64,000 bases of DNA. It comes from Nodosilinea sp. FACHB-141 (GTDB lineage Bacteria; Cyanobacteriota; Cyanobacteriia; Phormidesmidales; Phormidesmidaceae). Shown piece after piece: positions 54,828 through 64,000 of the stretch. A model generated the notes under the pieces. It made no database searches. It was not told the origin of the DNA and saw only the letters and a list, made by a program, of their open reading frames with translations. Numbering within the stretch: the stretch's first letter is position 1; each line of letters opens with the position of its first letter. The stretch lies in NCBI RefSeq assembly GCF_014696135.1, contig NZ_JACJPP010000004.1, positions 227,196 to 291,195 of the forward strand. Direction: 5' to 3'. A program made the position numbers and the translations under genes.

Positions 54828-55418
54828 TCACCAGGCCACGGGCTGAAAGGCAGAGTTATTGGCAATCATGACCGTATCGCCTGTTTGCTTGATCACAAAC
54901 AGCCCCCGCTGATAAGCAAAGCGGTCTACGCCTTCGTCGATCTCAATACCCGCCACAGCACCGTAGATTTGGTAGTCGGCATAGTGAGGAAATGACTGCT
55001 TAAACCGACTTAGAGAGCCTAAAAAGTACTCTACGTCTTGGTGAGATAGCCGCGACTTGACCTCCACAGCCACAGCCACATCACCATCCACAGCAAAGAT
55101 GTCAATCTCCATTTCAGCGCCGCGCCGTTGAGACCGCATGCGGCGAGTGACTTCTTGCACATCAATGCCCCGCTCCTGAAAGAGACGCAGCACGGCAGGT
55201 TCCACTAAATTTTCGACGAACTGACCCCAGCGGGTGGTGAGCCCGTCCACGGCGCGAGTTGTGTTGTCAACGAGGCGTTTTAGCTCTGCTAACGAGCGAT
55301 CGGCTTCTGCTTTAGACTCCGCAGCGCGGCGATCGGCTTCCGCAAAGCGGCGATCAGCCTCGGCCTGAGAGGTTTGAAACAGAGCGTAAATATCGTCAAG
55401 GGTGACTGGATCTGCCAT
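54828..55418 (-). CDS. PD-(D/E)XK nuclease-like protein, DUF3782 type
   Basis: A 196-residue protein. The N-terminal part (about residues 10-50) is a Glu/Ala/Arg-rich coiled coil containing three repeats of the form AEADRR/SKAEADRS. The C-terminal part carries the nuclease-like core EMEIDIFAVDG...AVEVKSRL, i.e. an acidic D with the E-x-K motif (about residues 104-128). This resembles the DUF3782 family found multicopy in cyanobacteria. The enzymatic activity is inferred. Start ATG 55418, three codons inside the longer ORF. Confidence 0.85.
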   Translation of the reverse strand: MADPVTLDDIYALFQTSQAEADRRFAEADRRAAESKAEADRSLAELKRLVDNTTRAVDGLTTRWGQFVENLVEPAVLRLFQERGIDVQEVTRRMRSQRRGAEMEIDIFAVDGDVAVAVEVKSRLSHQDVEYFLGSLSRFKQSFPHYADYQIYGAVAGIEIDEGVDRFAYQRGLFVIKQTGDTVMIANNSAFQPVAW

Positions 55419-55508
55419 CGTCTGCATCCTACCGCTGACTGCTAACTCCTATTATGCGCCAGCCCCATCTTCTCCACCCTCCTCATCTTCCTCACCCTCT
55501 CCACGTCC

Positions 55509-57170
55509 CTACCGCCTCACCCGCTCCCGAATCCGCGCGGCGAGCTGCTTCGTCTCAGGTATCGGCAACAGGAATGCGCCAACTATGAAGAGCAGCAGCC
55601 CTACCCCGCCGGGAATCAGCAGTTGCAGCAGCAGCACGCCAAGGCCTTGGGTGCCAAGCCAAGTTTCCAGCCACTGGAGGGTGCCCCAGGCGGCGGTGCC
55701 AGCCACAAAGCTGAGCAAGGTGAGGAGGGCGATCGCGCCACTCCACTCTCCCAGCGGCAGCCCCCGCAGTCGCCGATGCAAAATCACTGTCAGCGCCAGG
55801 GTCGAAAACACATTCACCCCCACGGTGGCCAGCACTAGCCCCGGTGCCCCCAGCCAGCGAATAAACCAAAAGGCCATCACCACATTCAGGCCAATGTTGA
55901 TCAGGCTAATGCGAAAGGGTGTCTGCCCATCGCCCAGGGCATAAAACACCCGCACCAGCACGTCGCGAGCCAGGTACACAAACATGCCAACGCCGTAGAC
56001 CATCAGGAGCGAAGTCACCAGGTTCGAGGCCTCTTGGTCAAAGGCACCCCGTTCGTAGATCACCCGCACCATGGGCAGGGCCAGCACCACAAACATCGCC
56101 CCCAAAGGCAACATGGTCAATGCCGTAAACAGCAGGCTTTGGCGAATGCGGAGCTTGAGTTCGGGCCAGTCTGCTGGGTCGGCCAGGCGGGCAAACATGG
56201 GCAAAAACGGCACCAAAATCATGTTGGAGATAATGCCCAGCGGCGTTTGTACCAGCAAGTTTGCATAACTCAGCGCCGCCGCCGTACCGGGAATAAACGA
56301 GGCAAAAAAGAGGTTGGTAAACAGGTTGATTTGCAGCATCCCCGACGATAGGGTAGCGGGCAGCAGCACCTGCATCACCTCTTGCACCTCGGGCATCGAC
56401 CAGTCAAAGCGCAGCCGTGGCCGCCCCAAGCCGGACTTCCACAGGGCAGGGAGCTGCACGAGCCATTGCAACACGGCTCCGCCCAACGTGCTGCCCGCCA
56501 GCACCGCGCTACCCACCATAAAAAACTCTGGGCTGGTCATGTCGCTACCGATCGCCCCATAGAGCAGCCCCAGCCCCACCAGCACCGCCCCGCTGGAGAA
56601 AATTGGGCTAATCGACGGCAACCAAAACTGGTTATCGGCATTCAGCGCCCCAAAGCCAGTGCCGATCAACCCCGCTAGCAGAGCCATCGGTGCCATAATG
56701 CGGAGCTGCAACACCGCCATATCTCTCGCGACTAAGTCGTTTTGGGCGAGGCCAGGGGCCATGGTGTTAATAATTGGCCCCGCCAGCAGAATCAGCAGCA
56801 GCGATAGGCCAATCAAAATCAGCCCGACCAGCGTATTGACGGCCTCGATCAGAGCGGCGGTGTCTTTGCGGTCTTGCTGCCGCGCCACCACGCTGACGAT
56901 CGCACTGTGAAACGGCCCATTGATGCCCCCCAGCAAAATCAGCAAAAAGCCGGGGATGATGTAGGCAAAGCTGTAGGCATCGGCCACCGGCCCCACTGCA
57001 AAAGCCGCCCCGATCGCCTGCTGACGAAATAGCCCCACAAACTTGCTGAGGATGGTGGCCACGGCCACAATGCCAGCAATATTGGCCAGCGATCGAGAGG
57101 GTTTGGCGTCTGACACAGGGCCTCGCAGGGGGTGAACAGCAGCGGAGCCACCGTTGGCATCCAGAACCAT
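55509..57170 (-). CDS. murJ: Lipid II flippase MurJ
   Basis: A 553-residue protein with about fourteen membrane helices, of the MurJ/MviN family that moves lipid II across the inner membrane for peptidoglycan synthesis. The N-terminal conserved block is GIVAVATILSKFVGLFRQQAI. Further marks are PGFLLILLGGINGPFHSAIVS and RVFYALGDGQTPFR. The start was placed at ATG 57170. An upstream TTG extends the ORF, and the leader before NIAGIVA looks weak. The promoter region is shared with the divergent small gene at 57390. Confidence 0.92.
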   Translation of the reverse strand: MVLDANGGSAAVHPLRGPVSDAKPSRSLANIAGIVAVATILSKFVGLFRQQAIGAAFAVGPVADAYSFAYIIPGFLLILLGGINGPFHSAIVSVVARQQDRKDTAALIEAVNTLVGLILIGLSLLLILLAGPIINTMAPGLAQNDLVARDMAVLQLRIMAPMALLAGLIGTGFGALNADNQFWLPSISPIFSSGAVLVGLGLLYGAIGSDMTSPEFFMVGSAVLAGSTLGGAVLQWLVQLPALWKSGLGRPRLRFDWSMPEVQEVMQVLLPATLSSGMLQINLFTNLFFASFIPGTAAALSYANLLVQTPLGIISNMILVPFLPMFARLADPADWPELKLRIRQSLLFTALTMLPLGAMFVVLALPMVRVIYERGAFDQEASNLVTSLLMVYGVGMFVYLARDVLVRVFYALGDGQTPFRISLINIGLNVVMAFWFIRWLGAPGLVLATVGVNVFSTLALTVILHRRLRGLPLGEWSGAIALLTLLSFVAGTAAWGTLQWLETWLGTQGLGVLLLQLLIPGGVGLLLFIVGAFLLPIPETKQLAARIRERVRR

Positions 57171-57389
57171 CCCCCATTTAACTGCATTATTGAACTTGCA
57201 TCGGGTCAATACACAGGAGCTATTGCACTTGATTACGGTTTCCAGGTCTGGCTTAGAAGTGAGCCAAAATAAAGATGTAGCGCAACCCGCTGTAGGTAGA
57301 CTATCTCTGCAATTTGCTGCCTCAGCCCCAGGGTATGCAGCTAGGGAAATTCTCTGGCTGTGGGCTATTCTCTATCACCCGATCGCACC

Positions 57390-57545
57390 ATGTACGCTTC
57401 ATCTTCAAAACTACCCCTAGATCACCAGGCCCTTTTGCGAGAAAACCAACGTCTCCTGGCCGAAAACAACGCCCTGCGCCAAGAAAATCAGCAGCTTCAG
57501 CAGCTAATTCATCAGCTAGAGCGGAAAGTGCGTCGCTATTCATAG
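57390..57545 (+). CDS. Small leucine-zipper-like peptide
   Basis: A 51-residue ORF from ATG 57390. The sequence is a nearly perfect heptad coiled coil rich in Leu, Gln, Asn and Glu (LLRENQRLLAENNALRQE, then NQQLQQLIHQLERKV). The longer GTG start at 57360 adds ten residues. No signal or domain was recognised. Such short coiled-coil proteins are annotated only as hypothetical. It may be a real gene because the heptads are regular. Confidence 0.5.
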   Translation: MYASSSKLPLDHQALLRENQRLLAENNALRQENQQLQQLIHQLERKVRRYS

Positions 57546-57690
57546 ACTGCGATCGCCCTTGGGGTGCTCCTTGACCATCGCCCTTGGGGCCGGTCTTTGA
57601 CCATAGCTCCCACCGCTGCAAACCGGCCTGTGATTTTTAGCTGACCGTGGGTAGCATGTCTTCATAGACCTGCTACCGGCTCGCTTCACA

Positions 57691-58131
57691 ATGCCCCTGG
57701 GCCACCGTTCAAAACCAAAGCGCCGTCTGCTGATCGCCGCAATTGTGGGAGGTGTGTTGGTCACTAGCTTCCCGTTTGTGGTGGTGGGTGGGCTGCTGGC
57801 CAAAACAAACTGGGATGAGTGGCAACACTGCCGGGGCTACACCCAGTTCAACGCTGCGCAGTGGAACGACCCAGCTCTCAGCGCCGAGCCCACCTACGTT
57901 CGCCTCTGCATGGTGGATGACCTGTTGGCAAAATACCTGCTGCTGGGAAGACCTCAGAAGGGCGTGATCGAGTTGCTCGGCCAGCCAGAACCCCAAAACG
58001 GCTTTGCCGGCTACGATATGGTCTACATGCTGGGGCCAGAGCGCAAGTTTATTAGCATCGACTACGAATGGCTGGTGATTAAACTCGATGCGGCGGGTCA
58101 CGTTAGCGATGCTGCGATCGAAACTGATTAA
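57691..58131 (+). CDS. Membrane-anchored BamE/OmlA-like protein
   Basis: A 146-residue protein. An N-terminal basic region and a hydrophobic helix (about residues 12-36, LLIAAIVGGVLVTSFPFVVVG) anchor it. The following domain (RPQKGVIELLGQPEPQNGF, then YMLGPERKFISIDYEWLVIKLD) resembles the SmpA/OmlA/BamE fold that monitors outer-membrane assembly. There is no lipobox cysteine, so it is not a classical lipoprotein. This resemblance is by eye only. Confidence 0.62.
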   Translation: MPLGHRSKPKRRLLIAAIVGGVLVTSFPFVVVGGLLAKTNWDEWQHCRGYTQFNAAQWNDPALSAEPTYVRLCMVDDLLAKYLLLGRPQKGVIELLGQPEPQNGFAGYDMVYMLGPERKFISIDYEWLVIKLDAAGHVSDAAIETD

Positions 58132-58218
58132 GGGTTTAGCAGTCTAGCCAGGGATTTGTCCTGGTGCATGGCGGGCTATGCACCCAAGTTGCGCTTACGA
58201 TGCTTTCGCTGGCCTGTA

Positions 58219-60102
58219 TTAAGCCCCATACTTCTTCAGCGCCGTCGTATCCCAAGCCTGATCGACTTCGCGAGGCAAATCAAAACTATCCGACTGAAGA
58301 ACTTCCTTCAAATCGGCAGCGAGCTGCTGCGACTTAGCCACTAACTTCGGCATATCCATTTCGGTTTCGGCCACCTCGTGCATAGCCTTAATGTCGTGAT
58401 GGCGAAAGATGCGGGCGGCTCGGTGGGCGTGGTAAGCCCGAAACCCTAACAGCTTCAAGACCTCAGCACCCAAGCTCAAGGCTGATTCAAAGGTTTCCCG
58501 CTCGACGACATCAACATCTCGGCGCAGCAGTTCATAGGCATGGCGACGATCAATAGCCCGCGCCAAAATCTTCAGGTGGGGAAAGTGCTGCTTCACTAGG
58601 TCAATGGTTTGCAGCGACCTTTCCACATCGTCGATCGCCATCACAAACAGCTTGGCCTCGGCGGCCCCCGCCGCATAAAGCAGCTCAATGCGCGACGAGT
58701 CGCCATAAAACACCTTGTGGCCAAATTGACGCAGCAAATCAATGGTGGCCGGGTCGTGGTCTAGCACCGTAGTCTGAATGCCGTTGGCAACCAGTAGGCG
58801 GTTGACGATCTGGCCAAAGCGCCCAAAGCCCGCAATGATCACTGGAGTTTCGCCATCGTCGATGGTGTCGGGTTCTCGCTGCTCGCCCTGGCTCACAAAG
58901 CGGGGCTGCACCAGCCGCTCATTGGCAATCATCACCAGAGGAGTAAGGGCCATCGACAGGGCCACCACCACGACCAGTGGTGCGGTAACAGTCGTCGGTA
59001 AAACCCGGCTTTGCTGGGCAAAGGAAAACAGCACAAAGCAAAACTCTCCCCCCTGAGCCAGGGCCATGGCAAACAGCAGGTTTTGGCTCAGCGACTGCCG
59101 AAAGAAACGGCCTAGGGCCACCAGCACCAGCCCCTTGAGCAGCATCAGCCCAATGACCAAACCCAAAATCAGCAGGGGCTGGCTCGCCAGCACATTAAAG
59201 TCGATGCTAGCCCCCACCGAGATAAAGAACAGGCCCAGCAGCAAGCCTTTAAACGGTTCAATGTCGGTTTCTAGCTCGTGGCGATACTCGTTGTCGGCCA
59301 GCACCACCCCGGCGACAAAGGTGCCCAGAGCAGGCGATAGCCCTACCATCTGCATGATCAGGGTGATGCCAATCACCAGCAGCAGGGCTGTCGCCGTAAA
59401 CATCTCCCGCAGGCGCGTATCGGCAATAAACCGAAACACTGGCCGCATCAAAAACCGACCGACCACAATAATGCCCCCCACCGCTCCCATCACCAGCAGG
59501 GTTCGCTGCCAAGCGGGTAAGCCTCCACTGGCCTCGGCAGTAGCCACCAGCACCGCCGCATGGGGGCCGATCGCAGTCTGGCCCATTTCCAGCAGGGGCA
59601 GCAGAGCCAGCATGGGAATCACGGCAATATCCTGAAACAGCAGCACCGAGAAGGAGGCCTGCCCCGCCTCGGTCTTCATCAGGCCCTTTTCGTTTAGGGT
59701 TTGCAGCACGATCGCCGTCGACGAGAGCGATAAAATCATGCCGATGGCCAGGGCCATAGTCCAGGGTAGGCCCGCCAGCAGGGCAATTAGGGCGATCGCC
59801 CCGGTGGTCACCGCCACCTGCAAGCCCCCCAGCCCCAAGATTGGCCCCCGCAGCTGCCACAGCAGCGAAGGCCGCAGCTCTAGGCCAATCAAAAACAGCA
59901 TCATCACCACGCCGAATTCGGCGAAATGCATGACGTCGTCTTGCTGTTCTCCCACTAGGCCCAGCACAAAGGGGCCGATAATCACTCCCGCAATCAGGTA
60001 GCCCAGCACCGACCCCAGCCCCAGCCGTTTGGCCACGGGCACCGACAGCACCGCCGCCGTGAGGTAGATAAACGCCTGAAAAAATAAGTCTTCGCTATGC
60101 AT
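58219..60102 (-). CDS. CPA2-family cation/proton antiporter with RCK domain (Kef type)
   Basis: A 627-residue protein. The N-terminal Kef-type antiporter domain (about residues 1-385) has about twelve helices, with LGSVLGYLIAGVIIGPFVLG near the start and the QDIAVIPMLALL block. A C-terminal RCK/TrkA-N nucleotide-binding domain starts at VIIAGFGRFGQIVNRLLV (about residue 405). Kef systems move potassium outward in response to electrophiles and are gated by glutathione adducts. An eight-base overlap with the flavoprotein gene upstream (60095-60730) matches the KefC-KefF layout. Confidence 0.92.
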   Translation of the reverse strand: MHSEDLFFQAFIYLTAAVLSVPVAKRLGLGSVLGYLIAGVIIGPFVLGLVGEQQDDVMHFAEFGVVMMLFLIGLELRPSLLWQLRGPILGLGGLQVAVTTGAIALIALLAGLPWTMALAIGMILSLSSTAIVLQTLNEKGLMKTEAGQASFSVLLFQDIAVIPMLALLPLLEMGQTAIGPHAAVLVATAEASGGLPAWQRTLLVMGAVGGIIVVGRFLMRPVFRFIADTRLREMFTATALLLVIGITLIMQMVGLSPALGTFVAGVVLADNEYRHELETDIEPFKGLLLGLFFISVGASIDFNVLASQPLLILGLVIGLMLLKGLVLVALGRFFRQSLSQNLLFAMALAQGGEFCFVLFSFAQQSRVLPTTVTAPLVVVVALSMALTPLVMIANERLVQPRFVSQGEQREPDTIDDGETPVIIAGFGRFGQIVNRLLVANGIQTTVLDHDPATIDLLRQFGHKVFYGDSSRIELLYAAGAAEAKLFVMAIDDVERSLQTIDLVKQHFPHLKILARAIDRRHAYELLRRDVDVVERETFESALSLGAEVLKLLGFRAYHAHRAARIFRHHDIKAMHEVAETEMDMPKLVAKSQQLAADLKEVLQSDSFDLPREVDQAWDTTALKKYGA

Positions 60103-60730
60103 GGGGGGCCACCTCGGGAGCGAGCAATACCTGGCTCAAATCTTGGTTGAGCTGGGTCAGGCCAGGCAGCGCCGCCCAGTTGATTTGGTTATCGCGCAGG
60201 GCCTGAAGCAGGGTGCGGTACTCTTGGGCGCGATCGCTGATTTCGGGGCCGTCAAGCAGCTGATGGGTGCCGTGGACAACAAACGGCGGCAGATAGTCCA
60301 TGCCGCACAGCCGCGCGGTTTGGGCAAAGGGGGCTAGCAGCTCGGTGATGGTGTAGTAGTTGTAGCCTTCCCGCTGATAAGCCTGATTGCTGCCGCCCGT
60401 CGAAATAGCGGAAAGGCATTTTTTGCCTCGCAGAGCTGTACCCTCGTGGCCGTAGGCAAAGCCATATTCGAGCACCAGGTCTTGCCACTCTTTGAGAATA
60501 GCGGGGCTGCTATACCAGTAAAAAGGGTGCTGCCACACCACGATGTCGTGGTCGATCAAAAGCTGCTGCTCGCGCTTCACATTGATATGGAAGTCGGGAT
60601 ATTCCTCGTAGAGATCGTGGAGGGTGACCCCCTCCAGATCAGCGATCGCCTGCACCAGCCGACTGTTCACACGGGACTTGTTGAGGGCAGGGTGGGCAAA
60701 GAGCACCAAAATCCGGTTGGAAGGAGTCAT
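60095..60730 (-). CDS. NAD(P)H-dependent flavoprotein, KefF/KefG-like
   Basis: A 211-residue flavodoxin-fold oxidoreductase. The N-terminal FMN/FAD-binding part is LVLFAHPALNKSRVNSRLV (about residues 9-27), and WQHPFYWYSSPAILKEW is the characteristic Flavodoxin_2 block. In E. coli the ancillary proteins KefF/KefG bind and activate KefC/KefB and reduce quinones. The same pairing, overlapping by eight bases, is seen here. Start ATG 60730; a GTG six bases upstream is equally possible. Confidence 0.9.
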   Translation of the reverse strand: MTPSNRILVLFAHPALNKSRVNSRLVQAIADLEGVTLHDLYEEYPDFHINVKREQQLLIDHDIVVWQHPFYWYSSPAILKEWQDLVLEYGFAYGHEGTALRGKKCLSAISTGGSNQAYQREGYNYYTITELLAPFAQTARLCGMDYLPPFVVHGTHQLLDGPEISDRAQEYRTLLQALRDNQINWAALPGLTQLNQDLSQVLLAPEVAPHA

Positions 60731-60877
60731 AGCCACAGAAAAAAAGAGCAGATTGGCCCTAGCGCGATGACCCTACGGAGTCGGTTTGAGGCCATCGGTT
60801 TTGCCACCGCAACTGTATACGATCTAAGCCATCAGTGGCGGTGCCCCACCTATCCTTCTAGTTACATAGCTAATAAA

Positions 60878-60944
60878 AGTCCTGGCTCAACTACCCCGAA
60901 GAACCAGGACTCTTGAGAAGCGGAGAGTCTCCATCCGTCTCAAG
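60878..60944. promoter_or_regulatory. Compound hairpin region
   Basis: AGTCCTGG (60878-60885) pairs with CCAGGACT (60904-60911). CTTGAGA (60912-60918) pairs with TCTCAAG (60938-60944), enclosing a perfect GGAGA-g-TCTCC hairpin. The two hairpins abut. They may be a terminator pair or structured leader; no T-run marks a classical terminator. Confidence 0.45.
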
Positions 60945-61053
60945 GTTAGGAAGTGATAGAGGGCGATCGTAGGGGGCCGCTCACACACCTCAGATTATTC
61001 AAAATGCTGAAAAGAAGACTCTTGTGATGGGTAAGTATTTGGGTGAGTCTTTT

Positions 61054-61220
61054 GTAGGGTGGAGCACTGCCCACCACTGAAGATCTTTTTCGTTAGGAAC
61101 TTGCTTGAATAAAGAATTTCTTTTTCTCTTAGGAAAAGGTGTCCGGCGAGCGGGGTGGATTAGCCCATAGGAACCCACCCGTTTACGCCAGGGGTGTAAG
61201 GTGGGCAGTGCCCACCCTAC
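61054..61220. mobile_element. MITE-like element downstream of psaB
   Basis: The ends GTAGGGTGGAGCACTGCCC... (61054-61075) and, inverted, GTAGGGTGGGCACTGCCCACC (61220-61200) form near-perfect terminal inverted repeats around 124 bases. An internal GGGTGG/CCACCC pair (61153-61158, 61175-61180) adds structure. It has no coding capacity. Related short palindromes lie at 20621. It lies just past the stop of psaB. Confidence 0.6.
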
Positions 61221-61239
61221 GAGGGATTAGCTATCCCAG

Positions 61240-63468
61240 TTAGCCAAATCGACTGGAGGTCGAGGCTATCAAGAAGGCGGCGTAGGTCAGAATGTAGCCC
61301 ACCGTAAAGTGAGCTAGACCCACAACTCGGCCCTGAATGATCGACATGGCAACGGGCTTGTCCTTCCAGCGAACCAGGTTCGCCAGGGGAGTGCGCTCGT
61401 GGGCCCAGACCAGAGTTTCGATCAGCTCTTGCCAGTAGCCCCGCCAGGAGATCAAGAACATGAAGCCGGTGGCCCAGACCAGGTGTCCAAAGAGGAACAT
61501 CCAAGCCCAAACCGCGAGGTTATTCATGCCGTAGGGGTTGTAGCCGTTGATTAGCTGCGACGAGTTAAGCCACAGGTAGTCGCGGAACCAGCCCATTAGA
61601 TAAGTCGAGTTTTCGTTGAACTGGGCAATGTTGCCCGACCACAGGGTGAGATGTTTCCAGTGCCAGTAGAAGGTCACCCAGCCAATGGTGTTCAACATCC
61701 AGAACATCGCCAGGTAGAACGAATCCCACGCGGAGATGTCGCAGGTACCGCCACGGCCGGGGCCGTCGCAGGGGAAGCTGTAGCCGAAGTCTTTCTTGTC
61801 AGGCATCAGCTTCGAGCCACGGGCATCCAGTGCACCCTTGACCAAGATCAGGGTGGTGGTGTGCAGTCCGAGGGCGATCGCATGGTGGACCAAGAAGTCG
61901 CCAGGGCCAATGGTCAGAAACAGCGAGTTGGTGGTGCTATTAATGCCATCTAGCCAGCCGCCGAGCCACACGTTGCCGTAGTTAGGCCAAGCCGTCGTCG
62001 CAAGGCTGTCCGGGTTGGATAGGAGAGTATCCATGCCGTAGAGCAGCTTGCCGTGGGAAGCTTGAATCCATTGAGCAAAGACTGGTTCAACCAGAATCTG
62101 CTTTTCGGGGGTGCCAAAGGCCACCACCACGTCGTTGTGCACGTACAGACCCAGGGTGTGGAAGCCCAGGAATAGCGACACCCAGCTCAGGTGCGAGATG
62201 ATCGCTTCCTTATGCTCTAGCGCGCGGTATAGCACGTTGTTCTGGTTGGCTTTGGGGTCGTAATCGCGCACCAGGAAGATGGCCCCGTGAGCAAAGGCCC
62301 CCACCATAATGAATCCAGCGATGTACTGGTGGTGGGTATAAAGGGCCGCCTGAGTGGTGTAGTCCTTAGCGATAAAGGCGTAGGGCGGCATCGAGTACAT
62401 GTGCTGCGCCACCAGGGAGGTGACCACCCCTAGGGCCGCTAGGTGAAACGCTAGCTGGAAGTGCAGCGAGTTGTTGTAGGTATCGTAAATGCCCTTGTGG
62501 CCTTCCCCGATCGCACCGCCAAAGGGAGTGCCTTCGGGAGGTCGGTGCGCGTTCAGGATGGTCTTCATGTCGTGGCCGATACCGAAGTTAGTCCGGTACA
62601 TGTGGCCCGCAATGATGAAGATCACCGCGATCGCCAGGTGGTGGTGGGCAATATCCGTCAGCCACAGCGCATCGGTTTGCGGGTGAAACCCACCCAAGAA
62701 GGTGAGAATCGCTGAACCGGCCCCGTCACTGGTGTTAAACACGTGGTTTGGCGTGTCTGGGTTTTGGGCATAGACCCCCCACTGACCGGTAAAGAAAGGC
62801 TTCAACCCAGCCGGGTGAGGCCGTACCGAGAGGAAGTTATCCCAACCCACATGCTGCCCACGAGCTTCGGGAATAGCCACGTGAATCAGGTGACCGGCCC
62901 AAGCCAGCGAGCTGACGCCAAACAGACCAGCTAGGTGGTGGTTCAGGCGCGATTCCGCATTTTTGAACCAGGCCAGGCTAGGCCGAAACTTGGGTTGAAG
63001 GTGCAGCCAGCCAGCGAACAAAAAGATCGCCGACAAAACTAGCAGGAACAGGGCACCGCTGTAGAGGTCAGCATTGGTGCGCATACCGACGGTGTACCAC
63101 CAGTGGTAGACCCCGGAAAATGAGATGTTAACCGGATAGCTGGCCCCGCCTTGGGTGAAGGCATCCACAGCGGGTTGGCCAAATTGCGGATCCCAAATCG
63201 CGTGGGCGATCGGTTTCACACCCAGCGGGTCTTTTACCCACTGTTCAAAGTTGCCTTGCCAGGCGACGTGGAACAGGTTGCCTGAAGTCCACAAAAAGAT
63301 GATTGCCAAGTGGCCAAAGTGGGAGGCGAAGATCTTTTGGTAAAGATTCTCCTCCGTCATGCCATCGTGGCTTTCAAAGTCGTGGGCCGTGGCAATCCCG
63401 TACCAGATCCGACGCGTGGTCGGATCTTGGGCCAGGTCCTGGCTAAATTTTGGGAATTTAGTTGCCAT
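61240..63468 (-). CDS. psaB: Photosystem I P700 chlorophyll a apoprotein A2
   Basis: A 742-residue core subunit of photosystem I with eleven membrane helices. The [4Fe-4S] FX ligand loop is [18 protein letters not shown] (about residues 567-584); each subunit supplies two cysteines. Together with PsaA it binds P700, A0, A1 and FX. The N terminus [20 protein letters not shown] is typical. It lies 121 bases downstream of psaA on the minus strand, the usual psaA-psaB order, and is followed by the MITE-like element. Confidence 0.98.
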   Translation of the reverse strand: MATKFPKFSQDLAQDPTTRRIWYGIATAHDFESHDGMTEENLYQKIFASHFGHLAIIFLWTSGNLFHVAWQGNFEQWVKDPLGVKPIAHAIWDPQFGQPAVDAFTQGGASYPVNISFSGVYHWWYTVGMRTNADLYSGALFLLVLSAIFLFAGWLHLQPKFRPSLAWFKNAESRLNHHLAGLFGVSSLAWAGHLIHVAIPEARGQHVGWDNFLSVRPHPAGLKPFFTGQWGVYAQNPDTPNHVFNTSDGAGSAILTFLGGFHPQTDALWLTDIAHHHLAIAVIFIIAGHMYRTNFGIGHDMKTILNAHRPPEGTPFGGAIGEGHKGIYDTYNNSLHFQLAFHLAALGVVTSLVAQHMYSMPPYAFIAKDYTTQAALYTHHQYIAGFIMVGAFAHGAIFLVRDYDPKANQNNVLYRALEHKEAIISHLSWVSLFLGFHTLGLYVHNDVVVAFGTPEKQILVEPVFAQWIQASHGKLLYGMDTLLSNPDSLATTAWPNYGNVWLGGWLDGINSTTNSLFLTIGPGDFLVHHAIALGLHTTTLILVKGALDARGSKLMPDKKDFGYSFPCDGPGRGGTCDISAWDSFYLAMFWMLNTIGWVTFYWHWKHLTLWSGNIAQFNENSTYLMGWFRDYLWLNSSQLINGYNPYGMNNLAVWAWMFLFGHLVWATGFMFLISWRGYWQELIETLVWAHERTPLANLVRWKDKPVAMSIIQGRVVGLAHFTVGYILTYAAFLIASTSSRFG

Positions 63469-63539
63469 GAATCAAAACAGGTTTGATGTACGAATGGGTC
63501 AGAAAACGCAATTCGTTGAAGTGCAGCAGATTGGGGTTG

Positions 63540-63567
63540 GTAGGGGCACAGCATGCCGTGCCCCTAC
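63540..63567. repeat. Palindrome between psaA and psaB
   Basis: GTAGGGGCAC (63540-63549) and GTGCCCCTAC (63558-63567) flank AGCATGCC. The arms are a shorter variant of the GTAGGGGCATTGCA palindromes at 21444 and 36731. It lies in the 121-base psaA-psaB gap, so it would be in the dicistronic transcript. Confidence 0.6.
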
Positions 63568-63589
63568 GGGAATCCCATGACCAAACGGG

Positions 63590-64000
<411 letters not shown>

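Larger units (their letters stand above)
60737..61239. other. 503-base spacer rich in inverted repeats
   Basis: There is no gene between the KefF-like gene and the end of psaB. It holds the compound hairpin at 60878-60944 and the MITE-like element at 61054-61220. The rest (60945-61050) is unremarkable. The ORFs crossing it are fortuitous. Confidence 0.6.

Overview
The window is a stretch of cyanobacterial chromosome. It carries the end of psaA and all of psaB, chlL and chlN of the light-independent protochlorophyllide reductase, the thylakoid/photosystem II factor Thf1 (Psb29), an FtsH protease, and many small families known mainly from cyanobacteria (DUF760, DUF4079, DUF5331, DUF1400, DUF29). 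The octamer GCGATCGC (HIP1) recurs throughout genes and spacers. Gene content and high GC suggest a filamentous Leptolyngbya/Nodosilinea/Phormidium-type organism; that placement is an inference. Most of the window is ordinary core chromosome. I see no CRISPR array, prophage or intact insertion sequence.

Layout. 1-12.5 kb: typA 3' end, a DUF58 membrane protein, gatB, a UbiA prenyltransferase and an RsmB-type RNA methyltransferase (three minus-strand genes), a small Cys-rich protein, an AraC-alkyltransferase fusion overlapping a DMT exporter, thf1, a glycosyltransferase, an SDR and a LysR regulator. 12.8-18.9 kb: a FecR protein overlapping a CHASE2-PAS-GGDEF-EAL protein, a class I amidotransferase and a glycine-zipper protein. 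19.2-25.8 kb: a GlnT-type glutamine synthetase, DUF1232, ftsH, a Rieske oxygenase and an RlpA protein. 26.7-36.5 kb: a possible DUF928 remnant, a second CHASE2-GGDEF-EAL protein, the succinate-semialdehyde dehydrogenase/2-oxoglutarate decarboxylase pair of the cyanobacterial TCA bypass, a nitrilase-family amidase, a cation/proton antiporter and tRNA-Thr(UGU). 36.8-42 kb: an ABC ATPase, scpB, DUF760, a nucleotidyltransferase, DUF1400 and DUF29 proteins. 42.6-46 kb: chlL, two DUF5331 genes, chlN. 46-47.9 kb: an AT-richer patch of poorly conserved ORFs, then a divergent XRE regulator/small-protein pair with operator-like palindromes. 48-64 kb: DUF4079, Lrp/LysE pair, an EnvC-like peptidase, a 44-residue ORF, a UvrD-type helicase, a PD-(D/E)XK protein, murJ, a Kef-type antiporter with its flavoprotein partner, psaB and psaA.

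The least explained structure lies between genes. Two roughly 110-base copies of a repeat (20691-20802 and 38306-38415) share a 40-base identical core and a second hairpin whose two inner base pairs differ between copies in a fully compensatory way. This is what a selected RNA (or mobile-RNA/OMEGA-like) structure would show. Several other palindromic or MITE-like elements (GTAGGGGCA...TGCCCCTAC and GGTGGGCA...TGCCCACC cores) are scattered in spacers, including downstream of psaB and between psaA and psaB.
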